Part shown: piece after piece, positions 1 to 23,900 of the stretch | Layout: every line of letters begins with the position of its first letter | Position numbering within the stretch: position 1 is the stretch's first letter | Source of the DNA: Megalonaias nervosa | Taxonomy: Eukaryota; Mollusca; Bivalvia; Unionida; Unionidae | Length of the DNA stretch: 64,000 bases | Reading direction: 5' to 3' | Assembly: GCA_016617855.1 (NCBI GenBank) | Contig: JAECUM010010972.1 | Location: 1 to 64,000 of the forward strand | The notes under the pieces: model-generated | What the model was told of the DNA's origin: nothing | Seen by the model: the letters and a program-made list of their open reading frames with translations, nothing else | The model's database searches: none | Position numbers and translations under genes: made by a program

Positions 1-28
1 TATATATATATATATATATATATATATA
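1..28. repeat. (TA)n microsatellite, cut by window edge
   Basis: Uninterrupted TA dinucleotides at the very start of the window, so the true length is unknown. Confidence 0.95.
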
Positions 29-948
29 GATAATAGTTCACACCAATATTATACCCAAATCACTATCTTTGTCAGTTTGTTACTCATTGTGTGATCCGTG
101 TGGTTTAGTTTGGCTTGAAATTTGCAAAACGGGATCCTTTTTGATAATGGTAATTTCTGGCTGAGCAATACACGAACCTTTTACTCATGGGTTAACCTCT
201 AGAATGTTTACTTTTTGTTTTCCTGCTTTTTTATTTTCTTTGTTTTGCTTGGGAATTTTTGTTGTTGTTTGTTTGTGTGTGTGTCATAAAGGTCACATTC
301 CTCTTTATGGATCGATTCTAATATGAATGCAATATCGTTCAAATTTTCAGCATTTTCCGAACGATGATTAAAACTCGCTTATTATTATTTACGAGCTTAA
401 AGATACAGGTGCTTGCCATCAAGTTATTCAAATTGTACAGTTTGAATGTACTAATCATTTATTTTACAACTCAATTGTTGTGTGCTTCTCTTGCTTTCGT
501 GTAATCAAGCGGTAGCCCAATTACGTCTTGTGCACAGTGGCCCCCCAAAAAACGTGACACAGTTTCAGCTTCATCAAAAGCTTCTTTTGCTATGTATCGT
601 TATACATTTCTGACATTGCGTGCAAAAGAATGTTGTTTTGTGGCGTTCCTTCTTCGCAAAAATGTCAAGTGCCATACCTAACTCTGGGTCTGTATCGTCT
701 CTCTCAATAGCCCTCATTTAGACAATGCTGGATTGCAATGAATACGCTTCTACCATTTATTAGTTTGTCATTGCATGTTATTCTATGAAAATGAAAATTC
801 AATTAGCATTGAACAAAACAATGTAAAATTTGTAATCATTTGCTGCTTTTGTTTAAGTTGGTGTTGTTGTTGTTTATTTTTTTCTGTCCTTTGCTTTTGT
901 TTGTCGTGTTTGTGTTTGTTTGTTTTTCTTCTCTTGTTGTATGTATAA
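29..948. other. No gene recognised
   Basis: AT-rich sequence with T/G-rich low-complexity stretches around 225-290 and 840-940. I see no supported exon or element until the retroelement fragment that follows. The small minus-strand frame at 783-974 is Lys/Gln-rich low complexity. Confidence 0.5.
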
Positions 949-1351
949 GATGCTACCATTACTCTCAAAGACAATCAATCTTTTAAATTATCTGTTGATG
1001 CAAGTGATGTTGCGGTTGGAGCAGTATTGATTCAAGAAGAGAGAAATAGTGTTGATCCCCCAGTGTGTTATTTCTCTAAGAAATTAAATAAGCACCAAAG
1101 AAATTACTCAACAATCGAGAAGGAATGTTTGGCTTTAATATTGGCATTACAGAATTTTGAAGGTTACATTAGTTCAGCTCCTTCTCCGGTTGTTGTGTTT
1201 AGTTATCACAACCCCCTTACTTTCATCGACAAGATGAAAAATAAAAATCAAAGATTATTAAGATAGAGTTTGTTTTACAAGAATATAATCTTGACATCAG
1301 GCACATCAAAGGAAAAGAAAATTTGATTACAGATGCACTTTCCCGTATATA
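949..1351 (+). pseudogene. Ty3/gypsy-like pol fragment (RNase H region), decayed
   Basis: The frame from 949 reads as a retrotransposon RNase H domain: SVDASDVAVGAVLIQ holds the first catalytic Asp, YSTIEKECLALILAL the catalytic Glu, and GKENLITDALSRI the C-terminal Asp. Two lesions are visible. A one-base loss near 1266, where an LLRW-type motif is expected, puts the last ~28 codons in another frame. The usual TDHNPL motif reads FSYHNPL, so the third acidic residue is Tyr. A TAA sits just upstream at 946-948, so reverse transcriptase is missing or disrupted. No integrase follows; the frame stops at 1349-1351 and an LTR begins about 140 bp later. This is a dead 3' end of an element inserted upstream of the EGF/SEA exons. 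Confidence 0.85.
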
Positions 1352-1488
1352 GAAATATTATCTCGTGTACACTTTGTATAATTCATAAGAGTTTTCTTAT
1401 GTAACTTTATTCTACGTCATGTACAATTTACATATGGTAAAAAGAAAGCTTTATTACATATATCTTTCTTTTTCTTTATGTTGGAAAG

Positions 1489-2435
1489 TGTTACGTACAT
1501 GTAAATAAATTGCTTGTGTGTTAGTTTTAAATTCTTTTTTATTTTATTTTTGTTTCATCATAATTTTATTGCAATGATAATTTTCACTGGATTTGAATCT
1601 TCATTTTTGGAAAAATTCACTTGACCTGATTAGAACCTAACGGTTGCTTTATCACTATTTTTAGCCCACCTTGGTTGAGACGTATGTAAACATTGAATGA
1701 AAACGATTGGCTATTACCAAGGTCATGTTCGGCCCACGTGTTAGCTGAGTTGTAAACAGCCTTTCTTTTTAATTTATCTCCAGTGTGGAAATCTGACTCT
1801 TAGATAGGGCTATTCTTGCCTACGTGATAATTGGTATTTTTTTACTGCACTGTTCAAATTAGTGATCACGTAGCCCCGTCACGTGAGCCACCATGTAATC
1901 TAAAATCGTGGGTTAAAACAGACGCTCTCTAGTAGATTTATCAGTCGTATCATACCCCTTTTAGAGCTCTAGGTGTTTTATTTTTATTGTTGATGCCAGT
2001 TTGTTCTGAAGTTCATTTATTTTGGGGATTTAATAATTCATATTCTCTGGAAAACAAAACAAGTACTTTTCTTTATAAAATTTCTGGGACAAAGACATTT
2101 AGTGGAAATTTATTCTGGAATTCTAAACAGAACATTATAAATTGTGATTCAACCAGGAACTGTTGCCTTCTGTACAACGACCTCATCTGACGTCATCGCC
2201 TTCCATATTGGAAATTCATAGAGATTCGAACCTGGATTCAATTATAACTGTTTAGTGATAAGACTTATATTTTTCAATCCTAGGATTAATTTTTTGGATT
2301 ATATTCACAAACCGTAAGTCTTATTTCATATTTTTACCTTGTTTTCTAGGGAAATAAATTATTTTGTTAAAATTTACAAAGCTTGTTGACTTCACTCTTT
2401 TCTTTTGTTACTTTTGTACGAGCCTACGCGTAACA
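1489..2435 (+). mobile_element. LTR of the gypsy-like element (probable 3' LTR)
   Basis: The block begins TGTTACG (1489-1495) and ends CGTAACA (2429-2435), a perfect 7-bp terminal inverted repeat with the canonical TG...CA of LTRs. It lies about 140 bp after the pol fragment on the same strand, as a 3' LTR should. An AATAAA at 2353-2358 is a candidate polyadenylation signal. The matching 5' LTR is not in the window, so neither LTR identity nor a target-site duplication can be checked here. Confidence 0.6.
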
Positions 2436-3115
2436 ATACAAGGCCACAGATGTTACAACTTCCCAATTGTCTATCAACTGCACAACTGCATGGTTTCTGT
2501 ACATTAACTTTCCATAACGTACCGTCAGCATTTCACGCCGTAAAACTATACAACTCCCCCTAATACATACTTTTACTACGCCATCTTAGGCCAGTCAAAT
2601 CATGGTTTTAATCCAAATTTCGCCTGTAACTTTTCGTCACATTTGCCACCATGACAACATTAACGGTACCTGCCGACGGACGATGGAAGAGTCCCATCTC
2701 GTTTATTCCATTGTGTAATTTACCAGTCTCCAATATTAAATACCGCACCTGGAGTCACACAATCAACGTACACTTCTAGATTTTAATAGGAACAATTAAT
2801 CTCCAGTGGACACTCATGCGGCTCTGACCTGAATTCACCAAACGAACACCATGGCATCATGAAAACTCACAAACACTTCACTCCGTGACGTTTACTCCAA
2901 GTAACTGGCTAATTATTTCGGGCTGATGAATATTTCCACAGGACCGAGTTCCCATAATCAAACAAGTAATCACAAAAATCTAAGAATTCCTTAAAACGGA
3001 GCGTTATAAACAAATGCGCATAAGTATTTGCTGGCAGTGAACATTTCATCACATTATTCAAAGCAGTTTACTTTTCTTTTGTGTAAATTATATGGCTTTT
3101 CATCTCTTTTTGCAG
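2436..3115. other. No gene recognised; presumed intron or upstream region
   Basis: Between the LTR and the first EGF exon the sequence is less AT-biased than most of the window, but every frame is interrupted. I could not place an upstream exon ending in phase 1 that would join the exon at 3116. Confidence 0.4.
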
Positions 3116-13603
<10,488 letters not shown>

Positions 13604-13699
13604 GTAAGTGTATTTCCTCCTTCAAAAAACAAATGAAAATTCTCCCTTTCTTTACAGCAGTACATATATGGGTTTAATGAATATTATCAAGTATGACGG

Positions 13700-14395
13700 C
13701 TCAACGGTCTTAAATTAAGCAACAAAAAGAAGAACAACCAACAAGTTTTGTAAAATGTATAATTTAATTCTGAAAGTTATAAAATAAAACGCTAAGAAGA
13801 ATTTAAATTATTACGAATTAAGTAAAAGTAATTCCAAACGTCCTATCACAAATCTTGAAGGATCGAATGTTCCGAATGAATTCTTGTACTTTGAATGTAC
13901 TGATCTGTCATCAAGCCTAATATATCACAATGTCCAGAACTCCTTTGAATAAATTCAACAGTATCTGAATAATATTTAATTCCAAAGAGCAATTAGTAAT
14001 TCCAATAAATAATCCAAACAAATGTTTCCTCTCAGATTATATACGGCCACAACATTAAACACATCTGCAGACTGATATCAACAAATGAAAATACGAAAGA
14101 AAACTCCAAAGTAGGAATCCGAAATAGGAATTAATTAATTGCTCATTGCTCATTGCTCTCCTTATATACACGTATATGCGTCACAAAAACGCAATTTTCT
14201 CCTACACACTACGTGACATATCGCAATATCCCACGTCATAAAAGAACTCAAATGACCAACCAATCCAGTGCGAGACAACTTCATTATTCTAAGAACCATG
14301 TCAATGACCCATCCAATGGGAAATAACACCAAACTAGTAAACAGTTTTATTATCCTTAATCGTAAACACGTATTTTGGATGCTACTCAGCCTACA
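13700..14395 (-). mobile_element. LTR-like block (possible solo LTR)
   Basis: On the minus strand the block starts TGTAGGCTGAGTAGC (from about 14395). It contains a promoter-like TATATAAG (14161-14168) followed by a triplicated GAGCAAT-type motif, and is richer in CpG than its surroundings upstream of the TATA. This resembles an LTR with U3 and R. The other terminus and a target-site duplication could not be found, so the call is weak. Confidence 0.3.
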
Positions 14396-14624
14396 CCCTC
14401 AATATCTTGAAAACGAATTTGTACCCGTGTACAAAAATTAGCTATCTAATGTGTTGATTATAGATGATAATTACAGTTTGCAGTCATGAACAAAAGTTAC
14501 ACATAATATTGATACATTCATGTACCCAAGGATAATAAAAAGTACATATATACACAACACAATATATTTGTGTCATAAATATTATCCTCTTTTGTTAGGA
14601 AATAGCCTACTTTATGGAATCCAC

Positions 14625-14628
<4 letters not shown>

Positions 14629-14701
<73 letters not shown>
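14629..14701. repeat. (TA)n microsatellite
   Basis: About 36 TA units in the region between the last sure exon and the candidate terminal exons. Confidence 0.95.
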
Positions 14702-14704
<3 letters not shown>

Positions 14705-15351
14705 CGAGTAGTACAAATATGTTATAATAGCTATCGTTTTTCAAATTAAGAATTAAATTTATGTTTACACAGCAAAAGAAATTTGTTTATTTTATACCAA
14801 TCTTGCTCCAGAATCTTAGCTTTTGGAGAAAAAACTCATTCTTTAGCACAAAATGCTCTCCACCCCCTTTCGTAAATTCACGTCATGTTGATGGGTTGAT
14901 CATATGAATATCAGTGACATAAGACAGCAGTAGGATTGGGATAACCCCCTAATATATTGCAGTAAATTACATTTTTGACGTTTTATAATCTATATGACTT
15001 ATATGACCACAAACCCAGTCCGATTATGCAATGTGTCAAAGCGGGTTTATCACTGTTGCCAAGAAAGTAATGTGAAATAACTTCAATGAGTAGAGAACGC
15101 AAATTCATCCAAGAAAAGTAACTTCCATGTTTACAGTGTAGTCTCCAAACAAATGTTTTATAGCTCACACGTCCCTCAATATTTGCTTCATACATGACTT
15201 TCTCAGGAACATACATTCAAGAGTCGCATGATGTGATGGGAAATTTAGAATTCTCATCTAAAGTACGGGGATATATCTCTCATATGTAATATGCATAACA
15301 ATGAACAAATATGGAATCATTTGGACAGTAATTTTATAAATTTGAACTTAA

Positions 15352-15352
<1 letters not shown>

Positions 15353-15413
<61 letters not shown>
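15353..15413. repeat. (TA)n microsatellite
   Basis: TA tract ending 23 bp upstream of the candidate acceptor at 15436. Confidence 0.95.
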
Positions 15414-15415
<2 letters not shown>

Positions 15416-15436
15416 TATTCTATTTATATATTGCAG

Positions 15437-15553
15437 AAATGTTTTCAGTCAACAATCTTTTCATTTAAAGGTATTCAAGACTCATACATATCCATCGAAA
15501 CGATATCAATTTGGTCTGTAGTCAAGATTAACAAGATAAGTAATGTATTGTGA
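15437..15553 (+). CDS. Candidate terminal exon, option A
   Basis: Acceptor TATATATTGCAG. Phase 0 entry matches the exon at 13553 and gives 38 codons (KCFQSTIFSFKGIQDSYISI and onward) to a TGA at 15551-15553. No homology is recognised. A donor-like GTATTC lies inside at about 15471. It competes with option B at 15872. Confidence 0.3.
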   Translation, partial: KCFQSTIFSFKGIQDSYISIETISIWSVVKINKISNVL

Positions 15554-15871
15554 AATTTTCTCCAGAATCGAAATACATTATGTATATTTAACAACTCATA
15601 GTGGTATTAACTTGGTGAATTGCACCAGTTTCGTTTTCACGTTAAGGTTGCCACCAATGGATTCATCTAGTACAGGTCTCTCTTAAAAAACAAGAAAATA
15701 ACATATATATATGTTTAAAGATTGCTTTACCTCATATAGCATCTCATGTCATCTTCATTGCTCCTGTAGATGAGATAGACAATAAAATCGGGGGCCGACG
15801 ACATTTCGGCTAATGTACATCATTGTTGCCTTATTTATCAGAATAAAATGAAATATATATTTATCTTCCAG

Positions 15872-15883
15872 GCGGATTCTTAA
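15872..15883 (+). CDS. Candidate terminal exon, option B (coding part)
   Basis: Acceptor TTATCTTCCAG. In phase 0 it reads Ala-Asp-Ser-stop (TAA 15881-15883), a short ending directly after NPLYD. The sequence after it would be the 3' UTR, with an AATAAA at 16302-16307. A cDNA would decide between A and B. Confidence 0.3.
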   Translation, partial: ADS

Positions 15884-16061
15884 AAGTCGTCTTCAATTCC
15901 CTTCACAGCTGACCTCAGTACAACGAGTGACTGTTTCACCAATACCCAAATCCCATTCCCCATAGTTTTTACTTTATACACCAAATGATTTAATCCATTA
16001 AGATGAGTGTAATCACTGAAAAAAAAACATTATATTTTCATATAGAATCTTTGTGTGTGCA

Positions 16062-16066
<5 letters not shown>

Positions 16067-16134
<68 letters not shown>
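16067..16134. repeat. (TA)n microsatellite
   Basis: About 34 TA units. It creates spurious Tyr-Ile frames on both strands. Confidence 0.95.
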
Positions 16135-16136
<2 letters not shown>

Positions 16137-16301
16137 TTCCTTATCATATCTTTTCTTGAGCTGTTTGCATAGGATTATTATAAGATATACATAATCACTG
16201 CTAACATGGTTGCACCTATCTCTATTTTGTCCCATATACAACGCAAAGTATCTCAATTTAAGTTTCATATCTGAGATATTCTTCTGTTTTGTTGATCATA
16301 C

Positions 16302-16307
16302 AATAAA
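16302..16307 (+). terminator. Candidate polyadenylation signal
   Basis: AATAAA downstream of both candidate terminal exons; no independent support. Another AATAAA lies near 15781. Confidence 0.3.
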
Positions 16308-16309
16308 GT

Positions 16310-17950
16310 CAAGGCAATGTTGGGTCACAAAATTATACATTTGCGTTGTATTAATGGCAGAAACCAATAATTAAATAAGGGCCTATGCTATTTGTTTAGC
16401 ACTGAGATTTGATGAGAACATTATAGACTCGGATGGAGTTCAAATCTAGTATAAAGAAGATTTGCCTGCCCATATAATTTATGCATTGAGTGAGATTTAG
16501 CATATTAAAACTAAATGTGGTAAATTTACATTTAATATTGCTGTAACTTTTGTACGCAATCCTCTTAAAAATATTTTAACGTTCAAACCCTTCTTTATCT
16601 TTACTAAGTAGATCATTACGAATTCCCTTGTGCCGAACAATTTTTGCTAGAAAGTTATATTCGCGTATTCGGATGAACATGATTTCGTATGAAACAGTTT
16701 TTTTTTTTGTTGTTTGTTTTTAAAATTAAAAACCAAGTTTTAAAAGGTGTCAAAATATGCTTAGTAATTAATAACTGTTAAGTAGATATGTTTCATATAT
16801 ATTCGTGTTATTATTGTCATATCTGTATTTCAATAAAAGAATATACCGTTTAAACACGTTCTCTTCATTTTACGTAAAGGGCAATTCTGTACTTGGTTTA
16901 TCTTCTCTGAACCTTTGCTTTCTAGTCTATGCCATGAACGGATACACTTCTGTAGGACAAATGTAATAAGTAACTAAACTGACGAGATCTGCTGTTATTA
17001 TGAGAATGTGGCCATTTTGTTTCATGACTCCTTCTTTTATGGTGTAAGTATGTCCTTTTACCTATAGGTTGAGCTTACTTTAATATCCAATCCAGTTTAA
17101 TTCTTTACGCACAGCATATATTGCTAGCAGCACCTAGAACAAATATACCTTCGTGAAATATATTGATGGCACACAAATACACTCCATTGCTTGGCATAAT
17201 ACTAGATAAATAAAAGAAAATATAGCATAAGACGCGAACACATGCCATTATCATATCATCCAGTGATATACCAGTGACAAAGTGAAATCTGTCAGCCAGT
17301 GATATAATAGTCAGAAAGTGAAGATTGTGAACCTTTAAGAAAGTGTGAAACTGAAAATATGTGCACACTGATGAACTAACGTTAAGAATGTGACAGTGTA
17401 GGAGGACAGGATAGAAATAGATTCAGGCTGGGATTATATGTTACTTGAAGTACTGACATACTTTCGTACATTTTTTATTTATTTGTTCACAAAGATTGCC
17501 TAAGGTTTGGTTTCGAAGCATTCGGCAAAATTGATTCCGAAACATCACTACAGTCGTGTGCTATTTCCTTTACGTGTTGTAAGAGGGACCTATTCAATAC
17601 GCAGCTTTTGTCCATTACTCCAACAAGCACAACTTCAAGCACTACGTTGTTACTTTGGTTGACGACTGATCCCGATGGAATAATCGGTGTACAGGTAGAT
17701 AACGATGGGCAGGCGGACAGACCACACAGGAAGAAAACTGACGGACAGAAGGACAAAATGATAAAACAGAAAAATTGACTAGTCGACCGAGCGAAGTGCA
17801 GACAGACAGACTTGTAGATGAATGGATGGAGTAATATGAAATAAAGAGTGGATAAATAATTGAATGTAGGAAGGGAAGATGGATGATAAATGCATAGATA
17901 GATATGTGTTGTTAAACTGTTGCAAGCATACATTTACTTGTCAGCGTGGA
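16310..17950. other. No gene recognised
   Basis: AT-rich sequence. The 148-codon minus-strand frame at 17487-17933 overlaps GACA/GGAT-rich simple sequence and shows no domain, so it is not called. Confidence 0.5.
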
Positions 17951-17954
17951 TAGT

Positions 17955-20900
17955 TAATGAATCGTCTACTATTCATGGTTGAAACGGTAGCCATTCATGG
18001 TCGCTAAGGTACCTATTTATGGTTGCTAGGGTACCAATTCTTTGTTGCTAGGGTACTTATTCAGAGACACTTGGGTAGCTACTCATGGTTGCTTGGGTAA
18101 TAATTCATGGTTGCTGGGATACCTATTCTTGGTGCTATTGTACTAACTCAACAAGCTACAGTAGTATTCAAAACTTATTGCTAGGGTAGATAATCTTGGT
18201 TGCCAGGGTAGCTATTCTTGATTGCAAGAGTACCTATTCCTGGTTGCTAGGTTAACTATTCTTGGTTTCCAAGGTACCAATTCATGACTGCTAGGGTACC
18301 TATAATTGGTTGCTAAGGTACCTATTCATGGTTGCTTGGTTACTTATTCATTGCTGCCATTGTACCTATTCAAAGAAGCTATGGTAGCTATCCAAAATGT
18401 ATTGGTAGGGTTGGTATTCTAGGTTGCTAGAGTAGGTATTCATGGTTGCTAGGGGACCTATTATTTCTTGTTAGGTTACTTATTCATGGTAGCAAAGGTT
18501 TATGATTTTGGTTGCTATTGTACATATTCAAGTATGCTAGGGTAGCTGTTTGAAACTTGTTGCTAGGGTAACTATTCCTGGTTGTTACAGGAGCTATTTA
18601 CGGTTTCTAAGGTACCTACTCTTTGTTGCTAGGGTATCTATTTAAGGTTGCTTGGATAAATATTCTAGGATGCCTCAGCACCAACTGAAGGGTGATTTTT
18701 CAAACCTTCCTGCAAGAGTAGCTATTCATACTTGGTAGTGTAGCTATTCATGATTGCTAGGGTAGGTATTCATGATTGCTATTGTACCTAATCATGGATC
18801 CTGTGGTAGTTATTCCTTTACTGTTGTTTATGTAACTATCCTTGGTTGTTAGGGTATCTATTCGTGGTTGCTTAGGTGCCTATTCTTGGTAGGTAGGATG
18901 GCCATTCATGGTTATTTTTGGTTGCTAGGGTATCTCTTCATGGTTGCTAGGGTTACTATTTATGGTTGCTAGGATACCTACTGCTGGTTGGTAAGGGTAC
19001 CTGTTGCTTGGGTACCAATTCTTCGTTGCTATTGTGCCTATTCAAGCAATTGAAAACTAGTTGCTAGGAAGCTATTCTTGGTTGCTATGGTACATATTCT
19101 TTCTTGGTATAGTAGGTTTTTAAACATGCTTTGGTAGATACACAAAGATTTTTTCAGGGCACCTATTCTTGGTTGAAGGGTTGATATTTATGGTTGCTAC
19201 GGTATCTATGGTTGGTTGCTATTGTACCTTTTCAAAGACGCTTAGGTAGTAAATAGACTCTAGTTTGTAGGGTACCTGTTCTTGGTTGTTAGGGGAGGAA
19301 CTCATGGTAGCTAGGGTACCTATTCAAGGTTGCTATGGTCCAAATTCTCGTATGCTATTGTACCTACTGAAGCATGCTAGTATGGCTTTCCAAACCTTCC
19401 TGCAAGGGTGCCTATTCTTGGTTGGTGGAATAAGTGTTCATGGTTCCAAGAGTATATTTTCTTAGTATTTGTTGTACTTCAATGATGCTAGGGTAGCTGT
19501 TCGAAACTTGTTGCTAGGTTAACTACGGTGACTATTCAAGGTTGCTAGGGTGCCTGCTCCTGGTTGATATTGTATCCAGTCAAGGATGCTCAGGTAGCTA
19601 TTCTAGGTTGCTATTGCACCTATTGAAAGATGCTAGGGTAGATATTCAAAACTTCTTCTTAGGGGAGCTATTTTTGTGTGCTAGTATACCTACTCTTGGT
19701 TTCTAGGGTATCTATTCAAGGTTACATGGTAACATATTCAAAACGTCTTGCTCGTGTAGCAATTCATGGTCACTTGCGTACCTATTCTTGGTTGCTAGGT
19801 TACCAATTCATAGTTCCTAGGGTACCTATTCTTGGTTACTATTGTACCTATTAAAGGATGCTAGGGTAGCTATTCAAAACATTTTGGTTGGGTAATTCTT
19901 CGTGGTTGGTAATGTATCAATTCATGTTTGCTATTTTATCAATTCTTGTTTGCTGGGGTACCTATTCAAGGTTCCTAAGGTACCTATTTTAGGTTGATGA
20001 TGCACCTATTTAAAGGATATTAGAGTGGCTAAGGAACCTATTATGTTTTGCTGGGGTGCCTGCTCCTGGTTGCTATTGTACCTAGGGTAGCTATTCGCAA
20101 CTTGTTGGTTGGATAGCTATTCTTGTTTGTTAGGGTAGCTATTTATGGTTGTTCGGGTAACTATTTTTGGCTGCTAGGGTACCTATTCAATGTTACTCTG
20201 TAACCTATTCAAAGCATCTTGTTGGAGTAGCAACAACTGGTTGTTTGGGTAACAATTCATTGTTGCTAGGGTACATATTCTTGGTTGCTATTGTACATAT
20301 TCAAGGATACTAGGTTGCTATTCAAAATGTGTTGTTAGAAAGCTATTTTTGGTTTCTATGATAGGTATTCGTGGTTCCCAGATTAGTGGGAGTACTTATT
20401 CTTGGTTTCTAGGGTACATATTCGTGGTTACTATGGTACCTATTGATGGTTGATTGGGTACCTATTCGTGCCTGCTAATGTACCTATTATTCGTTGCTAA
20501 GGCATCTATTTATGGCTGTTATTGAGCATATTTTTCGTTGCTAGCGTACCTGTTCATGGTTACTAGGGTATCTATTCTTCGTTGCAAGGGTACCCATTCA
20601 AACATGCTAACGCAGCTATTCAAAATTCCTTGCAGGTGTAGCCATTCTTGGTTGCTATGTTAGCTATTCATGGCTGCTTGGGAACTTTTTAATCGCTACT
20701 AGAGTAGCTATTCTTGGTTGCTAGAGTACCTTTTCATGTTGATAGGATACCTATTGTTGGGTAGCTTGAACTTATTCAACGATGCTACGTTAGCTAATCA
20801 AAACTTGTTGCTAGAGTAGTTATTTTTGGTTACTAGGGTAGCCTTTTATGGTTACTAGGGTTACTAGTTTTGGTTATTAGGGTGCCAGTTGATGGTTGCT

Positions 20901-23900
20901 CGGGTACCTATTCTTCGTTGATATTGTACCTATTCAAGAATGCTAGAGTAGCAATTCTAAACTTCTTGCTATGGAAGCTATTCTTGGTTGCTCAGGTACC
21001 TTTTTCGTTGTGGTATTGTTGGTATTAAAAGATGCTTTAGTAGATACTCAGAACTGTTTTCTTGGGTACCTATTCTTGGTTGCTATAGTTGTTATTCACG
21101 GTTGCTAACGTATCTAGTTTTGGTTGCTAGGATACTTGTTCATAGTTGTTCTGGCATATATTCTTGGTCACTACATGTTTTCAATGATAATAGGGTATTT
21201 AAAAGAAACTAGTTGTTAAGGTTGCTAGGAGAGAAATTCATAGTCGCTAGGATACCTACCAAAGTTTGCTAGGGTCCCAATTCTAGTTTCCTATTACAAC
21301 TACTAAAGCATGCTAGCATGGCTTTCCAAAACCTTTCTGTAATGGTACCTATTCTTGATTACTAAGTCACCTATTCAGGTTTCCAACAGTACATATTGCT
21401 GGATTTTGATGTACTTATTCAAGGATGCTAGGGTAGCTATTCGAAACATGTTGCTAGGATACCTATTTATGATCCACAGGGTGCCTAATCAAGGATGCTA
21501 GGGTATCTATTCAAGGTTGCTAGTGTACCTACTCTAGGTTGCCATTGCACTTATTGAATGGTGTTAGGGTAGCTATCCAAAATGTATTCCTAGCTATTAT
21601 TGTTTGCTAGGGTACCTAATTTTAGTTGCTACGGTAAGTATTCAAGGTTACTCCGTAACGTATTCAAAACTTGCTGGTGTAGCAATTCAAGACTGATTGT
21701 GTAACAATTCATGGTTTCTAGGTTACATGATCTTAGTTGCTATTTTATCCATATAAGAATGCTAGGTTGCAGTTTAAAAAGTGTTGCTAGCGACTCTATT
21801 CTCAGTTGATAGGATAGGTATTCTTTGTTGCATGGATATCTTTTCATGGTTGCTAGAACACTCATCCCTGGTTTCTAGGGTAGCTATTCTTGGTTGCTAA
21901 GTTACATATTCATAGTTATTTTAGTACCTAGTCATAGTTGCTAGGGTACCTGTTCTTTGTTGCTAGGGTATCTATTCAAGGTTTCTAGGGTACCTATTCT
22001 TCGTTGCTAGAGTACCCAATCACGGATGCCATGGCAGGTCTTCCGTTATTTGTTGCTTGGGTAACTATCCTTGGTTGCTAAGTATCTATTCGTGGTTACT
22101 ACGGTATCTATTTATAGTTGGTAGGGAGCCTATTCTTGTTTAGTAGGTAACTATTCATGGTTGCTTTGGTACTAAGTTTTTGCTGTTGTACGTATTCAAA
22201 CATACTATGATAGATGATCACAATTTCTTACTAGGGTAGCCATTTTTTGCCACTATGGTAATTATTTATGGTTGATACGGTACCTATTCATGGTTTCTAG
22301 GATACGTATTCGTGAATGACAGGCTACGTATTCAAGGTTGCTAGCGTATCCATTTAAAACTGGTTGCTGGCGTAGCAATTCATGGTTGTGTCGGTAACTA
22401 TTCATGGTTGCTGCGGTACCTATCCTTGGTTGCTAGGATACCTGTTCACACTTGTTAGGGTACCTATTTATAGTAGTTAGTAAGCGTATCCTTGGTGGCT
22501 ACGGTACCTAATCATGGACGTTAGAGCACCTATTCTTGGGTGATACTGTAACTGTTCATGTTTGCTAAGGTACATATTCTTTGTTGCAAGGGTACCCATT
22601 CAAACATGCTTGGTTAGCTTTTGAAATGTTTCGCTGGAGTACCTATTCTTGGTTGCCATGGAAGCTATTCATGTTTGCTAGGATACTTATTCATGGCTGC
22701 TATTATATTTATTCTTGGTTGCTATGGTACCTAATCATGCTTGCTAGGGTACATATTATTGTTTGCCATTGTACCTATTCAAGGACGCTAGGGTAGCTAT
22801 TCGAAACTTGTTGGTAGGATAACTAATCCTGGTTGCTACGATAGCCATTCATGGTTGCTAGGGTACCTATTTTAGGTTGTCATTGCACCTATTAAAGGAT
22901 GCTAATATGTCTTTCCAAGACTTCCTACAATGGGTAGCTAATCTTGTTTGCTAGGGTAGCTATCCATGGATGCAAAGGTACCTAAGCGTGGTTGCAAGCA
23001 TAGCAATTCTTGTTTGCTATTGTACCTAATCATGGATGCTATGGTAGCTACTCCTTTACTTTTTGTTTGGGTAACTATCCTTGGTTTGGTAAGTTAGCTA
23101 TTCACGGTTGCTTGGACTTCTATTTTTGTTTGCAAGGGTGCCTATTCTTGGTTGGAAGGGTAACCATTCATTGTTGCTAAGGTACCCATTCAAGGCTGAT
23201 TGGGAACCTATTCTAGCTTGCTATTGCACAGGATTCTAGGGTTGCTTTTCAAAACTTCCTGCAAAGGTAACTATTCATATTTGCTGGGGTATCTATGCTT
23301 GGTTGCTAGGGTACATATACAAGGATATTTTAGAACCTATTAAAAACTTGTTCCTGATGTAGTAATTCATGGTTGATTGGATAATTACTCATGGTTGCTA
23401 GGGTACCTATGATATTTTGTTATTGTACCTATGCAATGTTTATAGAGTAGATATTCAAAACTTGTTGCTATGGAAGCTATTCTTGGTTGTTATGGTAACT
23501 ATTCTGAGTTGCTAGGATACTTATTCAAGGTTGTTAAGGTAGCAATTCTCGGATGCTCTTATGCCTATTTAAAAACGCTACGGTGACTAATTGAAACTTT
23601 TTGCAAGGGTAGCTATCCTTGATTGGTGTGATAGCTATTCTTGGTTGCTAGGATACCTATTCATGGTTGATCGGATAGCTATTCTTAGTTGATAGGGTAC
23701 CTATTCATGATTGCTAGATTACCTTTTCTTGGCTGTTATTGTACCTATTCAAGAATGCTAGGGTAGCTCTGAAAAACCTGTTGCTAGGGTAACTATTCTT
23801 GGTTGCTAAGGTATCTATTTTAGGTTGCCTTTGCGCCTACTGAAAGATGCTATCGTAGCTAATCAAAACTTCTTCCTAGTTTAGCTCTTCTTGGTTGCTA

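Noticed and set aside
17487..17933. 148-codon minus-strand frame
   Set aside because: It overlaps GACA/GGAT-rich simple sequence and has no recognisable domain or splice structure.
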